Shown here: piece by piece, positions 1-9,400 of the stretch
Layout of the letters: every line of letters starts with the position of its first letter
Numbering within the stretch: position 1 is the stretch's first letter
Assembly: GCF_000622325.1 (NCBI RefSeq)
Contig: NZ_JASE01000005.1
Location: forward strand, 1,984,001-2,048,000
DNA length: 64,000 nucleotides
Direction: 5' to 3'
From: Sulfitobacter geojensis
GTDB taxonomy: Bacteria; Pseudomonadota; Alphaproteobacteria; Rhodobacterales; Rhodobacteraceae
Made by a program: the position numbers and the translations under genes
Notes under the pieces: generated by a model
What the model saw: only the letters and a program-made list of their open reading frames with translations
What the model was told of the DNA's origin: nothing
Database searches by the model: none

Positions 1-95
1 AACTATATCTTATCGGATTCGCCGGCGAATGGGTAGAGGGTTTTGAAAACGATGCGGTCTGCGGCATCAATCTGACCGTTTTCGCGCCGCCTGGT
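1..95. other. Left-edge non-coding stretch
   Basis: No convincing coding start or RNA gene is visible. The stretch lies downstream of the FtsB-like gene. On the minus strand it ends in an AT-rich segment with GATAAGATATA, which could be part of a promoter for a gene beyond the left edge. This is only a suggestion. Confidence 0.3.
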
Positions 96-395
96 TTAGC
101 GGATCACGATCTCGTCGCTGCGCACCATTCCCAATACGCGGCGGGCCTGTTCGTCCAGCAGGTCAAGATCAAGGTAATCGTCCGACATCCGCTTGGTCAG
201 GTTTTCCATCCGCGCCACGTCGTTTTCAACCTGTGTCAGCTTGTGGCGCAGGTCCTCGCTTTCGGCGACGATCTCCGCCCGGCGGAACAGGCCAAAGTCA
301 CCCTGCACGGCGGCAAAGGTGAAATAAAGACTAAGCGCAAAGGCGATTGCAAAGAAAAACAATGTGCCAAACGCGGGGCGGGATGTGCGGTTCAT
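96..395 (-). CDS. FtsB/DivIC-like septum formation initiator protein
   Basis: A 99-residue bitopic membrane protein. One transmembrane segment lies at about residues 8-30 (GTLFFFAIAFALSLYFTF). A heptad-like coiled coil follows at about 40-72, then a short conserved-looking tail, LDLLDEQARRVLGMV. This matches the septum formation initiator family (FtsB/DivIC), whose members join the divisome through a periplasmic coiled coil. The ATG at 395 is chosen because the protein then begins just before the membrane segment. The frame stays open upstream to 509, but that extension looks non-coding. The gene follows pgk on the same strand, 126 bp away with a hairpin between them. The FtsB name is by family resemblance only. 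Confidence 0.82.
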   Translation of the reverse strand: MNRTSRPAFGTLFFFAIAFALSLYFTFAAVQGDFGLFRRAEIVAESEDLRHKLTQVENDVARMENLTKRMSDDYLDLDLLDEQARRVLGMVRSDEIVIR

Positions 396-477
396 ACGGG
401 TCTGCCTTGATGCGTCTCTTGATGGACGTGTCAGAGCACTATGCCACAGGTGATTCGTTTTGTGAATCCCTATTGCA

Positions 478-511
478 CCTAAACCCCGTGTTTTCGGGGG
501 TTTAGGCACAT
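478..511. terminator. Hairpin between pgk and the FtsB-like gene
   Basis: A perfect 10-bp inverted repeat, CCTAAACCCC at 478-487 and GGGGTTTAGG at 497-506. The T-run lies on the plus-strand side, while both neighbouring genes are on the minus strand. It therefore may act as a pgk 3'-end stabiliser or weak terminator rather than a classical intrinsic terminator. Confidence 0.45.
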
Positions 512-521
512 TTTTGCGCGA

Positions 522-1724
522 TTATACGGGACGCCCTTCAAGCGCGGCAACGCCGGGCAGCGTTTTGCCCTCCATCCATTCCAGAAATGCGCCGCCCGCC
601 GTGGAAATATAGGTGAAATCATCTGCCACACCGGCCTTGTTCAAAGCGGCAACCGTGTCACCCCCCCCCGCGACCGACACCAGCGTACCGTCCTTGGTCT
701 GTTTGGCTGCAATCTGTGCGGCACCAACCGTGGCCGTGTCAAAGGGCGCAATTTCGAACGCCCCGAGCGGACCGTTCCAGATCAGTGTTTTCAACCCCTC
801 GAACGCTACGCGTACAACTTCGATGCTTTTAGGGCCGGCATCCAGCACCATCTGGTCGCTGCCAAGTTTGGTGTCCGCGCCCAGTTGCGCCACCTCATGG
901 GCGGCACCGGCGGCAAATTCGCGGGCGACCAAACCATCCTGCGGCAGGATCACGCGGCATCCGGCGCGTTCGGCTTGTGCCAGAATATCGCGGGCCGTGT
1001 CATAAAAATCAGGCTCTTGCAGGGAGGCTCCCATATCAGCGCCCATCGCACCGAGGAAGGTATTGGCCATGCCCCCGCCGATGATCAACGTGTCCAGACG
1101 GTTCACCAGATTTTCCAAAAGCGCGATCTTGGTGGATACTTTCGCACCGCCCACCACCGCCCCGACGGGGCGTTCAGGTTTAGACAAAGCGGCCTCCAGC
1201 GCGCGCAGTTCGGCTTGCATCAGGCGTCCTGCACAAGACGGCAAATGTTGCGCGATGCCGCTGGTGGAAGCATGCGCACGGTGCGCCGCCGAAAAGGCAT
1301 CATTGCAAAATACATCGCCCAAACCGGCCAGCCGCTGCGCAAAGGCGGCATCATTGGCCTCTTCGCCGGGATAAAACCGGATATTTTCAAGCAGCAGAAC
1401 ATCTGCAGTTTCGGCATCACCACCCAGTGTTTCCGCCGCTTCCAGCGTTTCAAGCAGAACAACCTTTGACCCCAGCGCCTGTTCCAAGGTGGGCAATACC
1501 TGTGCAAGGCTCATTTCTGCGTTGACCTTGCCCTTGGGGCGACCGAAATGCGCCAGCAACATCGGCTTACCGCCCTTGGCAAGAATGTCGCGGACCGTTG
1601 GCACAATCCGTTCGATCCGCGTAGCGTCGGTAACGCGGCCCTCTTCAACCGGTACGTTAATATCTACCCGCACCAACACGCGTTTGCCTGCCAATTCCAG
1701 ATCGTCCAGCGATTTCCAGCCCAT
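522..1724 (-). CDS. pgk: Phosphoglycerate kinase
   Basis: A 400-residue cytosolic glycolytic enzyme that interconverts 1,3-bisphosphoglycerate + ADP and 3-phosphoglycerate + ATP. The N-terminal substrate-binding signature [10 protein letters not shown] is followed by [10 protein letters not shown]. The C-terminal nucleotide-binding part has [11 protein letters not shown] and the glycine loop [12 protein letters not shown]. The length matches bacterial Pgk. The ATG at 1724 ([11 protein letters not shown]) has an AAGGGA ribosome site at good spacing. An ATG at 1745 would add seven residues and also has an AAGG upstream, so the start is not certain. It does not sit next to gap here; both gap genes lie about 25 kb away. 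Confidence 0.97.
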   Translation of the reverse strand: MGWKSLDDLELAGKRVLVRVDINVPVEEGRVTDATRIERIVPTVRDILAKGGKPMLLAHFGRPKGKVNAEMSLAQVLPTLEQALGSKVVLLETLEAAETLGGDAETADVLLLENIRFYPGEEANDAAFAQRLAGLGDVFCNDAFSAAHRAHASTSGIAQHLPSCAGRLMQAELRALEAALSKPERPVGAVVGGAKVSTKIALLENLVNRLDTLIIGGGMANTFLGAMGADMGASLQEPDFYDTARDILAQAERAGCRVILPQDGLVAREFAAGAAHEVAQLGADTKLGSDQMVLDAGPKSIEVVRVAFEGLKTLIWNGPLGAFEIAPFDTATVGAAQIAAKQTKDGTLVSVAGGGDTVAALNKAGVADDFTYISTAGGAFLEWMEGKTLPGVAALEGRPV

Positions 1725-1850
1725 CAAATTCGTCCCTTTGTGCATATTTACCTTATGGTTTTGCCTTTCTGGGCCGAATGGTCAATGCACTCGCTTGGCA
1801 ATCGGGCAGATCATGCCTAGTTAGGGGTAAATGAGTTAAAGGAGCGCCCA

Positions 1851-2357
1851 ATGGCCGAGATCAAAGACCCGGAAAACACCATCCTGATGGAACTGAAGGA
1901 CGGCACCGTCACTATCGAACTGATGCCAAATCTGGCACCAAAGCATGTCGAGCGCATGAAAGAACTGGCCCGCGCCGGTAAATATGACAATGTCTGCTTT
2001 CACCGTGTGATTGACGGTTTCATGGCCCAGACGGGCGATGTTCAGCACGGCAACATGGAAGACGGATTCAACCTGCGCAGCGCGGGCACCGGCGGCTCTG
2101 ATCTTGGCAATGTGCCTGCGGAATTCTCCAAAGTGCCCCACGCACGCGGCTCCATCGGCGCTGCGCGCTCGGCCAATCCTGACTCGGCCAACAGCCAGTT
2201 CTTCATCAACTTCTCCGACAATGATTTCCTGAACGGCCAATACACCGTGTACGGTCAGGTGATTTCGGGCATGGAACATGTCGATGCCATCACACGCGGC
2301 GAGCCACCGGCGCAGCCTGACCGCATGATCAGCGTCAAGGTCGCGGCAGATGTTTAA
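1851..2357 (+). CDS. ppiB: Cytosolic cyclophilin-type peptidyl-prolyl cis-trans isomerase
   Basis: A 168-residue single-domain cyclophilin that should catalyse proline isomerisation during folding in the cytoplasm, because no signal peptide is present. The catalytic signature FHRVIDGFMAQTGD lies at residues 50-63. The later core motif NSQFFINFSDNDFLNGQYTV is also present. Its stop overlaps the start of a second cyclophilin gene by 8 bp, so the pair is almost certainly co-transcribed and translationally coupled. It is transcribed divergently from pgk across about 125 bp. Confidence 0.95.
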   Translation: MAEIKDPENTILMELKDGTVTIELMPNLAPKHVERMKELARAGKYDNVCFHRVIDGFMAQTGDVQHGNMEDGFNLRSAGTGGSDLGNVPAEFSKVPHARGSIGAARSANPDSANSQFFINFSDNDFLNGQYTVYGQVISGMEHVDAITRGEPPAQPDRMISVKVAADV

Positions 2358-2907
2358 ATCGGTTCTGACCGGCAGCCTTTTGGCAGCCTTCATCGGCACA
2401 GCCGCGTCGGCTACGGGGATCAAGATCGAGGTGGCGGGCGAGGCGAACGGCACGATTATCATTGATCTGCTTGAAGATGTCGCCCCGAACCATGTGGAGC
2501 GGATCACCACACTGGCGGCAGACGGCGCATACGACGGCGTTGTCTTTCACCGCGTGATCGAAGGCTTCATGGCCCAGACCGGCGATGTGCAGTTCGGTAA
2601 AGAGGGGGGTGACACCCGTCGCGCCGGCATGGGCGGTTCCGAGATGCCGAATGTGGCGGCAGAATTCTCGGATCTGCCGTTTGACAAAGGTGTCGTTGGT
2701 ATGGCGCGGTCCCAGAACCTGAACTCTGCGAACAGCCAGTTCTTCATCATGTTCGACGCGGGTCATTTCCTGAACGGTCAATACACGGTCGTTGGCCGCG
2801 TAACCGAAGGACAGGACGTTGTGGACGCCATCAAACTGGGCACCGGTGGCAATGGTGCCATGGTCGGCGCACCGGATGTGATGAAATCCGTAACCGTTAT
2901 TGAGTAA
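2350..2907 (+). CDS. Exported cyclophilin-type peptidyl-prolyl isomerase
   Basis: A 185-residue cyclophilin with a typical signal peptide: basic MFK, hydrophobic LTGSLLAAFIGTA, and likely cleavage after ASA near residue 21. It is expected in the periplasm, assisting envelope protein folding. The signature FHRVIEGFMAQTGD and the motif NSQFFIMFDAGHFLNGQYTV are intact. It overlaps the cytosolic paralogue upstream by 8 bp. Similarity between the two suggests a local duplication followed by gain of an export signal. A strong intrinsic terminator follows. Confidence 0.93.
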   Translation: MFKSVLTGSLLAAFIGTAASATGIKIEVAGEANGTIIIDLLEDVAPNHVERITTLAADGAYDGVVFHRVIEGFMAQTGDVQFGKEGGDTRRAGMGGSEMPNVAAEFSDLPFDKGVVGMARSQNLNSANSQFFIMFDAGHFLNGQYTVVGRVTEGQDVVDAIKLGTGGNGAMVGAPDVMKSVTVIE

Positions 2908-2932
2908 GCGTTAAAGACAGATGCTGACCGTT

Positions 2933-2963
2933 AAAGGGCGCGCCACAGGGGGCGCCCTTTTTT
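2933..2963 (+). terminator. Intrinsic terminator of the cyclophilin operon
   Basis: A 9-bp perfect stem, AAAGGGCGC at 2933-2941 and GCGCCCTTT at 2952-2960, followed by a T-run. It lies 26 bp after the second cyclophilin stop codon. Confidence 0.9.
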
Positions 2964-3035
2964 CGTGCTCGGCGCGTTGCACATTTCGCATGGAGTTGGG
3001 GCGAGGTGGGGAAGCCGTTGGTTCACCGCGACAAA

Positions 3036-3069
3036 CAAAAAGGGCACCGTCAGACTGACGATGCCCTTT
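3036..3069 (-). terminator. Intrinsic terminator of the M23 peptidase-bactofilin operon
   Basis: Read on the minus strand, a long stem with arms AAAGGGCA and TGCCCTTT and an inner GTCAG/CTGAC part is followed by TTTTTG. It lies just downstream of the bactofilin stop at 3092. Confidence 0.85.
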
Positions 3070-3091
3070 GTAAATTCAACGGTGTGGCGGC

Positions 3092-3601
3092 TTACGCGGC
3101 CGGGTTGCCTTTCGGCACGGGCGATGATTTCGCGCCAGGGTTCAGCGGGTCGTCCTGACGCTGAACGGAACCTTCGAAATGGGCACCGGATTCAATCGCG
3201 ATCGTCTTGTGGATGATGTCACCCTCAACCCGCGCAGTGGATGTCAAACGGACCTTCAGGCCGCGCACACGGCCCACGATCCGGCCGTTGATCACAACGT
3301 CATCCGCAATCACTTCGCCTTTGATCGTCGCGCTTTCGCCGATGGTCAACAGATGGGCGCGAATGTCGCCTTCGACTGTACCCTCAACCTGAATATCGCC
3401 GGTTGTTTTCATATTGCCGGTCACGTGAAGGTCCGCAGACAACAGCGAGGCAGGCGGCTTGGCTTTAGGGGCGCTGGCCTTGAATTCGCTTGGCTTGCTT
3501 TGTGCAGTGGCCTGTGGTGCCGGTGCGGATGGTGCCGCTGAACTGGACGCTTCGGCGTCTTTGCTTGGGGCGGGATCGTTGATTTTGCTTTTAGAAAACA
3601 T
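3092..3601 (-). CDS. Bactofilin family cytoskeletal protein
   Basis: A 169-residue protein with a Pro/Ala/Ser-rich flexible N-terminus (about 1-55). A bactofilin (DUF583) beta-helix domain follows at about 58-150, seen as short repeated Gly/Val/Ile strands such as VTGNMKTTGDIQVEGTVEGD. Bactofilins polymerise without nucleotides and position envelope enzymes. The gene overlaps the 3' end of an M23 peptidase gene by 11 bp. That arrangement recurs in bacteria where bactofilin scaffolds the peptidase, so a joint role in cell-wall shaping is inferred. A terminator follows. Confidence 0.93.
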   Translation of the reverse strand: MFSKSKINDPAPSKDAEASSSAAPSAPAPQATAQSKPSEFKASAPKAKPPASLLSADLHVTGNMKTTGDIQVEGTVEGDIRAHLLTIGESATIKGEVIADDVVINGRIVGRVRGLKVRLTSTARVEGDIIHKTIAIESGAHFEGSVQRQDDPLNPGAKSSPVPKGNPAA

Positions 3602-4919
3602 CGTTTGCTGCCTTGATATAGATCATCGGGTTTACAGCCTTGCCACCCACACGCACTTCGTAATGCAGGTGAACGCCGGTTACTCGTCCAGAAGCTCCCA
3701 TATCACCGATATGTTGCCCGCGCGAGACCCTTTGTCCAACTTTTACGCGGATGCGGGATTGGTGCGCATAGCGGGTTTCGATGCCAAACTCATGCTGGAT
3801 TTTGACAAGCCTACCATATCCTGACTGCCAACCGGCATGGGTCACAACACCGTCCGCTGTGGCATAAAGAGGCGTGCCGCTGCTGGCGGCGAAATCAACG
3901 CCGGAATGCATGCGACGGCCGCCGGTTTTGGGATCACGACGGTAGCCGAACTTGCTGGTGAAACGGAAAGCATTCTTAACGGGATTCGCGAAGGGCGCTT
4001 TTTCTGCCGCGATCCGGTAAAGGTTCAAGCGGTCCATCTGGTTCAACAAACGGTTGGCGCGCAATGTGTCAACGCTGGGTTCTTCACCGCGGGTCGAAAA
4101 GGTCAACGGCGTCATTGGTCCGCCCTGACCGGAATAGCCGCGGCGCACGGTTTCCAGAATGCGGTCTGTGGGCATGCCCGCGCTGCGGAACATCTTGTCC
4201 AGCGGGGCGACGGAAACGCTCATCGCCTGTTCCAGCTGGCGGAAAATAGCATCGTTCTGGTCGCGCATCAGGGCAATCTGCTGGCTCATGCGGTCCGCTT
4301 CCAACAACGCCTCCTGCGCATCGGCAACAACCTTGTCGCGTTCTTTTGCCGTCTGCTCAAGCGCCTCTGCCATAAATCCCAAAGGGGCGGCATTTGATGC
4401 TGTGCGCACTGTGCCGGTGCCGCCGTCTTCCAAACTACCCTCAAGTTGCGCCAGCTGCGCGCGCGCGGCTTCGCGGTCCTGCATGGTCTGGCGCAGGGTG
4501 CTTTGGATCACGTCGATGCCGGTTTCCAGCTCACGTCTGCGGGTTTCCGATTGCAGCAGCTCGGATTGCATCACGGAAATCTGTTTCAGTGCCACGTTGA
4601 ACCGCTCTTGTGCGGCCAAAGCTTCGGTGGCACGCCCGTCGCGCTGCGACGACAGATCGTTCAAACGTGCCTGATAGGTGCGTTGATCCCGTTTTGCCTG
4701 TTCGCGAAAATTGCCCGACCCGATGCTGTCCATCAGGATCACGGCGGTCGCGACGATGGCCCAAGCCACCAACAGCGCACTGCCGGCAAAAGCAACCAAC
4801 TGGGTGCCGGGGCGCAAACGGATAAATCGGGTATCGTTGTCGGACTTCAAAAAGACGCGGCGTTCAGGGAAATAGGCTTCCAGAATGGAATGGATTTTGA
4901 TCGCGATCCGTGTGCGCAC
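3591..4919 (-). CDS. Membrane-anchored M23 family metallopeptidase
   Basis: A 442-residue protein. One transmembrane helix lies near residues 38-60 (LVAFAGSALLVAWAIVATA). A long coiled coil follows at roughly 70-230. A C-terminal LytM/M23 domain carries the zinc motifs HSGVD and HLHYE. It probably cleaves peptidoglycan cross-bridges in the periplasm or serves as an envelope scaffold. The GTG at 4919 is preferred because an AAAGG site sits 9 nt upstream and the protein then starts RTRIAIKIHSILEAYFPERR, as I recall for relatives. An ATG at 5039 would add 40 residues. It is coupled to the downstream bactofilin gene. Confidence 0.92.
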   Translation of the reverse strand: MRTRIAIKIHSILEAYFPERRVFLKSDNDTRFIRLRPGTQLVAFAGSALLVAWAIVATAVILMDSIGSGNFREQAKRDQRTYQARLNDLSSQRDGRATEALAAQERFNVALKQISVMQSELLQSETRRRELETGIDVIQSTLRQTMQDREAARAQLAQLEGSLEDGGTGTVRTASNAAPLGFMAEALEQTAKERDKVVADAQEALLEADRMSQQIALMRDQNDAIFRQLEQAMSVSVAPLDKMFRSAGMPTDRILETVRRGYSGQGGPMTPLTFSTRGEEPSVDTLRANRLLNQMDRLNLYRIAAEKAPFANPVKNAFRFTSKFGYRRDPKTGGRRMHSGVDFAASSGTPLYATADGVVTHAGWQSGYGRLVKIQHEFGIETRYAHQSRIRVKVGQRVSRGQHIGDMGASGRVTGVHLHYEVRVGGKAVNPMIYIKAANDVF

Positions 4920-5122
4920 TTTATGTAACCTTTCAGCATCCCAGTTGCGGTGCCGTAGGGTCGGCCCGTCTTTTGTTAGGGGTTCAATAAGGAGTGAAAG
5001 CAGATGGGGCAAGTCTGTTGACATTTGTCGCCGCGTCAAAGCGGCGGATTGATGCGAATTGGCAAAAATCCGCCGATACCAGTGACTTGTGTTGCGTGGT
5101 TCACGCTACCCCTAGGCGCGGT

Positions 5123-5926
5123 TCAGGCTGTCAGGGGCCAGTAAAAGTCCGGTGGAATGCCTGCTTCGGCACGCTTTTCCTCATTGAATGGCGGCTTGAG
5201 GTGGCCGTGGAAATAGGTCCGTACCAAAGCGTGAAACCGCTCTTTAGGGTCTTCGTTGTGACGTCCGCACAGGAAGTGAAACCACTTGCTGCCATAGGCC
5301 ACATGCGCGACTTCTTCGGCATAGATGGTTTCAAGCGCTTCCACCGCACTTTGCGCTTTGGCCTGCTTGAACAGCTTGATCATATTCGGCGTAACATCCA
5401 GCCCGCGCGCCTCCAGCACCATCGGCACCACGGCCAGACGTCCCATGAAATCGGTTGCGGTATCTTCGGCCGCGCGCCACATGCCAGCATGGGCCGGCAG
5501 CGCGCCGTAGTAACTGCCCGCTTCTTCAAGACAATCGGCCATCAGGTTGAAATGTTTGGATTCTTCGTCGGCCGACTTGACCCAGTCGTCATAGAAACCC
5601 ATCGGCATTTCAACGTCGGTAAACCGCGCAATGATGTCCCAATGCAAATCCACCGCATTCAATTCGATATGCGCGACGGCATGCAGCAAGGCGATCCGCC
5701 CTTCGGGCGTGCCGGGTTTGCGGCTTGGCACATCGCGCGGTTCCAACAGTTCGGGTTTGGCAGGACGGGCAGGGTGCATCGGGGGATCAGCGTGGCCGAT
5801 CTCGGGGCGTTCGCCGGCCGCGCGCGCGGCCTTCCATTCCGCGGACAGTCGCCGCGAAAGGGCTGTCTTTTCGCGCCCGTCCGCACATCGCAGAACGCTT
5901 TCCGCCATCTGGGCCAGCGGCATCAT
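5123..5926 (-). CDS. DUF455 family ferritin-like protein
   Basis: A 267-residue protein of the DUF455 family, which has a ferritin-like four-helix fold. Candidate metal ligands are the pattern HIELNAVDLHWD near residue 100 and EEVAHVAYG with H217-like residues near 205-225. The family's biochemical role is unknown; di-iron chemistry is only inferred from the fold. Its start overlaps the stop of bcp by 4 bp (ATGA), so the two are translationally coupled and may share an oxidative-stress or metal context. About 200 bp without a recognised gene separate it from the M23 peptidase gene. Confidence 0.88.
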   Translation of the reverse strand: MMPLAQMAESVLRCADGREKTALSRRLSAEWKAARAAGERPEIGHADPPMHPARPAKPELLEPRDVPSRKPGTPEGRIALLHAVAHIELNAVDLHWDIIARFTDVEMPMGFYDDWVKSADEESKHFNLMADCLEEAGSYYGALPAHAGMWRAAEDTATDFMGRLAVVPMVLEARGLDVTPNMIKLFKQAKAQSAVEALETIYAEEVAHVAYGSKWFHFLCGRHNEDPKERFHALVRTYFHGHLKPPFNEEKRAEAGIPPDFYWPLTA

Positions 5927-6384
5927 AGGGCGCGCACCGCGTCCAGCACCGCATCCACATGTCCGGCCACTTTGACCTTGCGCCAGACCTGTGCGATCTT
6001 GCCATCCGCTCCGATCAGATAAGTCGCGCGTTCAATGCCCATGGATTTCTTGCCGTACATGTTTTTTTCGACCCAAACGCCATAGGCTTCTGTCACGACG
6101 CCGTCTTCATCTGACAACAGCGGCACGGTCAGATCGTGTTTGGCTGTGAATTTGTCATGTTTGGCCATGGTATCACGCGAAATACCGAACACTTTCGCGC
6201 CCGCAGCTTCGAATTCTGCAAGGCTCTGGGAAAAGCCGATGCTTTCGGTGGTGCACCCCGGCGTGTCGTCGCGCGGATAAAAGAACAACACCACCGGCGC
6301 ACCTTGCAGGGCGCTCAGCGTCACAGTGTCGCCGCCGGTGACGGGCAGGGTAAAATCGGGGGCTGTATCGGCGATATCTGGCAT
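5923..6384 (-). CDS. bcp: Thioredoxin-dependent thiol peroxidase (BCP/PrxQ type)
   Basis: A 153-residue peroxiredoxin that reduces hydrogen peroxide and organic peroxides in the cytoplasm. The peroxidatic motif YPRDDTPGCTTE places the active cysteine at residue 44. The resolving cysteine usual five residues later in E. coli BCP is an isoleucine here, and no other cysteine occurs. It should therefore work as a one-Cys enzyme needing an external thiol. It is first of a two-gene unit with the DUF455 gene and is divergent from the AsmA-like gene over about 95 bp. Confidence 0.95.
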   Translation of the reverse strand: MPDIADTAPDFTLPVTGGDTVTLSALQGAPVVLFFYPRDDTPGCTTESIGFSQSLAEFEAAGAKVFGISRDTMAKHDKFTAKHDLTVPLLSDEDGVVTEAYGVWVEKNMYGKKSMGIERATYLIGADGKIAQVWRKVKVAGHVDAVLDAVRAL

Positions 6385-6478
6385 GCTGTGTCTCTTTCAC
6401 TTGGAAGCGCTTCGGTGGCCTGACATAGTAGTGCGATACGCGCCAGTGCCAAGCCCGCGACCCAGAAATCGGACACCG

Positions 6479-9400
6479 ATGAGCGAACCTGCCACCCCAT
6501 TTGTTGCAAAACCCCGCAAGCGCCTGTTGGGCCGCGGGGTAATGTGGCTGTTGAACTGGACGCTCGGGCTCGTAACGGTTGTGGTTCTGGCGGCGGGCGG
6601 GGTGGTGTTGTACCTTAAAAGCAATCCGGTGACCGCGCCGGTTTGGGCGCGCACCATGATCGAGGCGCGGATCGCCGAGGTCCTGCCGCAAACCCGTGTG
6701 CGTTTCGGGGAGATGGCCTTCCTGATGGATCAGGGCTGGCGACCGCGTGTGCGGTTGCGCAACGTCGCGGTCTATGCGGTCACCGGCGAAGAGTTGATCC
6801 GCTTTCATGAATTTAAAGCCACCTTTTCCACCCGCCGGTTGATCAGGGGACAGGCCTACCCGAAAGACATCGCTTTAAGCGGTATCGTCGCCCGCTTGCG
6901 CCGAGACAAGGACGGCCGCGTTTCGGTGCAGACCGGCCTAAGTGGCTTCGGGGCCGAGCGACAGGCGGCGACCTTGCCGGAACTGATCGGGCAGGTAGAT
7001 GACGTGCTGCTGAGCCCTGCATTAAGAAACCTCCGCGATGTTGATCTGCGCGCGCTAACCCTGCGGTTCGAGGATGCGCGATCGGGGCGCGTCTGGACCA
7101 TGGACGGGGGGCGACTGCGTCTTGGACGGGACGGTGACACAATGCGGTTGAACGCGGATCTCGCGGTGCTGACCGGCGGCACCGGGGTGGCCACGCTTGA
7201 GGCGAATTATACCAGCCGCATCGGAGAAACCGCAGCCGAATTCGGTGTCGCCTTTGACGGGGTCGGCGCACAGGACATCGCGGTTCAGGATCCCGCACTT
7301 GCCTGGCTTGGCGTGCTCAAGGCGCCGATTTCGGGATCGGTGCGGGCGGGTTTGAACGCCGATGGCCGCTTCACCCCATGGGCCGCAACCTTGCAAATCG
7401 GGGCGGGCGTGGTGCAGCCCAACGAAGGGACCGACCCGATCCCCTTTGACGGCGCGCGCAGCTATTTCAGCTATAACCCCGACGAAAAGCTGCTGCGTTT
7501 TGATGAATTATCCGTGCGCAGCAAATGGATCACCGGTCAGGCCACCGGGACCGCTGCGCTTAACCTTGATGGTGACAGCGGGGCGTTGGACGATCTGGTG
7601 GGCCAAATCCGGCTCAGCGGCCTGCGGGCCAATCCCAGCGATCTGTATGAAACTCCGGTCGCGCTGGCCGGCGTTGACCTTGATTTCCGGCTGGAGCTTG
7701 ATCCGTTTCGCATGACACTGGGCCGCGCGCAGATCACGGATCAGGGCAAGACGGCATTGGTAGACGGCAGCATATCTGCGCAAGAGGATGGCTGGCAGGT
7801 TGCGCTGGATGCGCGCATGGACGGGTTGGAGCCGGACCGCTTGCTGGCGCTTTGGCCCGAGCGCGCGGCGGCAGGGACCCGCAAGTGGCTGGCGGATAAT
7901 CTGCGGTCCGGGTCGCTTAGCAATATCGACGTGGCCGTGCGCCGCGCGCCGCAATCAACGCCGCATACCTATCTGGCGTTCGATTATGCGGATGCTACCG
8001 TGCGCTTTGCTAAAACCCTGCCCATGGTCAACGACGGGCGCGGCCATGTGACACTGGCAGACAACCGGCTCGTAGTGTCGTTGGACGCTGGCACGCTGAT
8101 GCCGCCGGAAGGCGGGGCGATCAGCATGACCGGATCGTCCTTTATCATCCCCGATATTCTGGCCAAGGACGGCACCCCGTCTATCGTGCGGATTGACGCG
8201 CGCTCCAGCATCACGGCGGCCTTGTCGTTGCTGAACATGCCGCCCCTGTCGGTGATGGACAAAGCCAAATTGCCGGTCAAGCTGGCGGAGGGTCGGGCGG
8301 CGCTGACGGGCACTTTGGCACTGTCGTTGAAACGGGGCTCCCGACCCAAGGTCAGCTATCACGTGCAGGGCGATCTTTTCGACATGCGCTCACAGGTTCT
8401 GGTCAAGGACCGTACGATTACCGCACCAAAGCTCACGCTTTTTGCGCAGAACGACGGGTTTTCCCTGACGGGCAAGGGGCAGATGGACGGGGTTCCTTTT
8501 GACGCGGTGCTTAGACAACCGGTAGGGCCGGACGCAGCACCGGCCCTTTTGACCGGTGACATCGCCCTGACGCCCAAGGCCCTGGATGCATTCGGTGTCA
8601 AACTGCCGGATGGATCGGTGACCGGCCGCGGTGTGGGCAAGATTGAAGTGACCTTGAAGCGTGGCAGCGCGCCCAAGTTGCGTTTGCAGTCAAATCTGGT
8701 GGGGCTGGGGGTCGCGGTGCCGCAAGTGTCGTGGCGCAAACCCGCGTCCCAAGCGGGCAAGCTGGACGTGGCCGTGACACTTTCCCCCGTGCCGGTGGTG
8801 GAAACGCTTGAGATTTCAGCGCCGGGACTGTCGGCCTCGGGTGGGGTGCGTTTTAACAGTGACCGCTCGCTTGAGCGTGTGCAGTTTGACCGGCTCAAGG
8901 TGGGGAACTGGCTGGATGTCCCGCTGGATCTGGTCGGGCGCGGGGCCGGACGTCCGGTTCAAGTGGTGTTGCGCGGGGGGACGCTCGATCTGCGCCGCGC
9001 GACCTTCGGATCCGCCCCGCCTGATCCTGCCGCCCCGCCGATGGAAGTGGGGTTGGACCGGTTGCAAATCACCGACACCATCGCATTGACCGGCCTGCAA
9101 GGGCGGTTCGATACGCGCAAGGGGCTGGATGGTGCGTTCAAGGCTTTGCTCAACGGCGATGCGCCGGTCGAAGGGCGCTTGGTGCCGCAGGCGGGGCGCA
9201 GCGCGGTACGCCTGCTTTCGGCGGATGCGGGGCGGGTGCTGCGCGCGGCTGGATTGTTGAAACAGGTCGTCGGCGGCTCCCTGTCGCTGGTGCTGTTGCC
9301 GGTGGGATCGGGCGGTGCTTTTGACGGCAAGCTGGAAATCGGCGGGGTCGCCATCAAGGATGCGCCGGGGATTGCCGCGCTGCTGAACGCCGTTTCGGTT

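Noticed and set aside
661..669. Run of nine C (G on the coding strand) in pgk as a possible phase-variable tract
   Set aside because: The run encodes the conserved glycine loop GGGD of the nucleotide site, and pgk is expected to be essential, so switching is unlikely.
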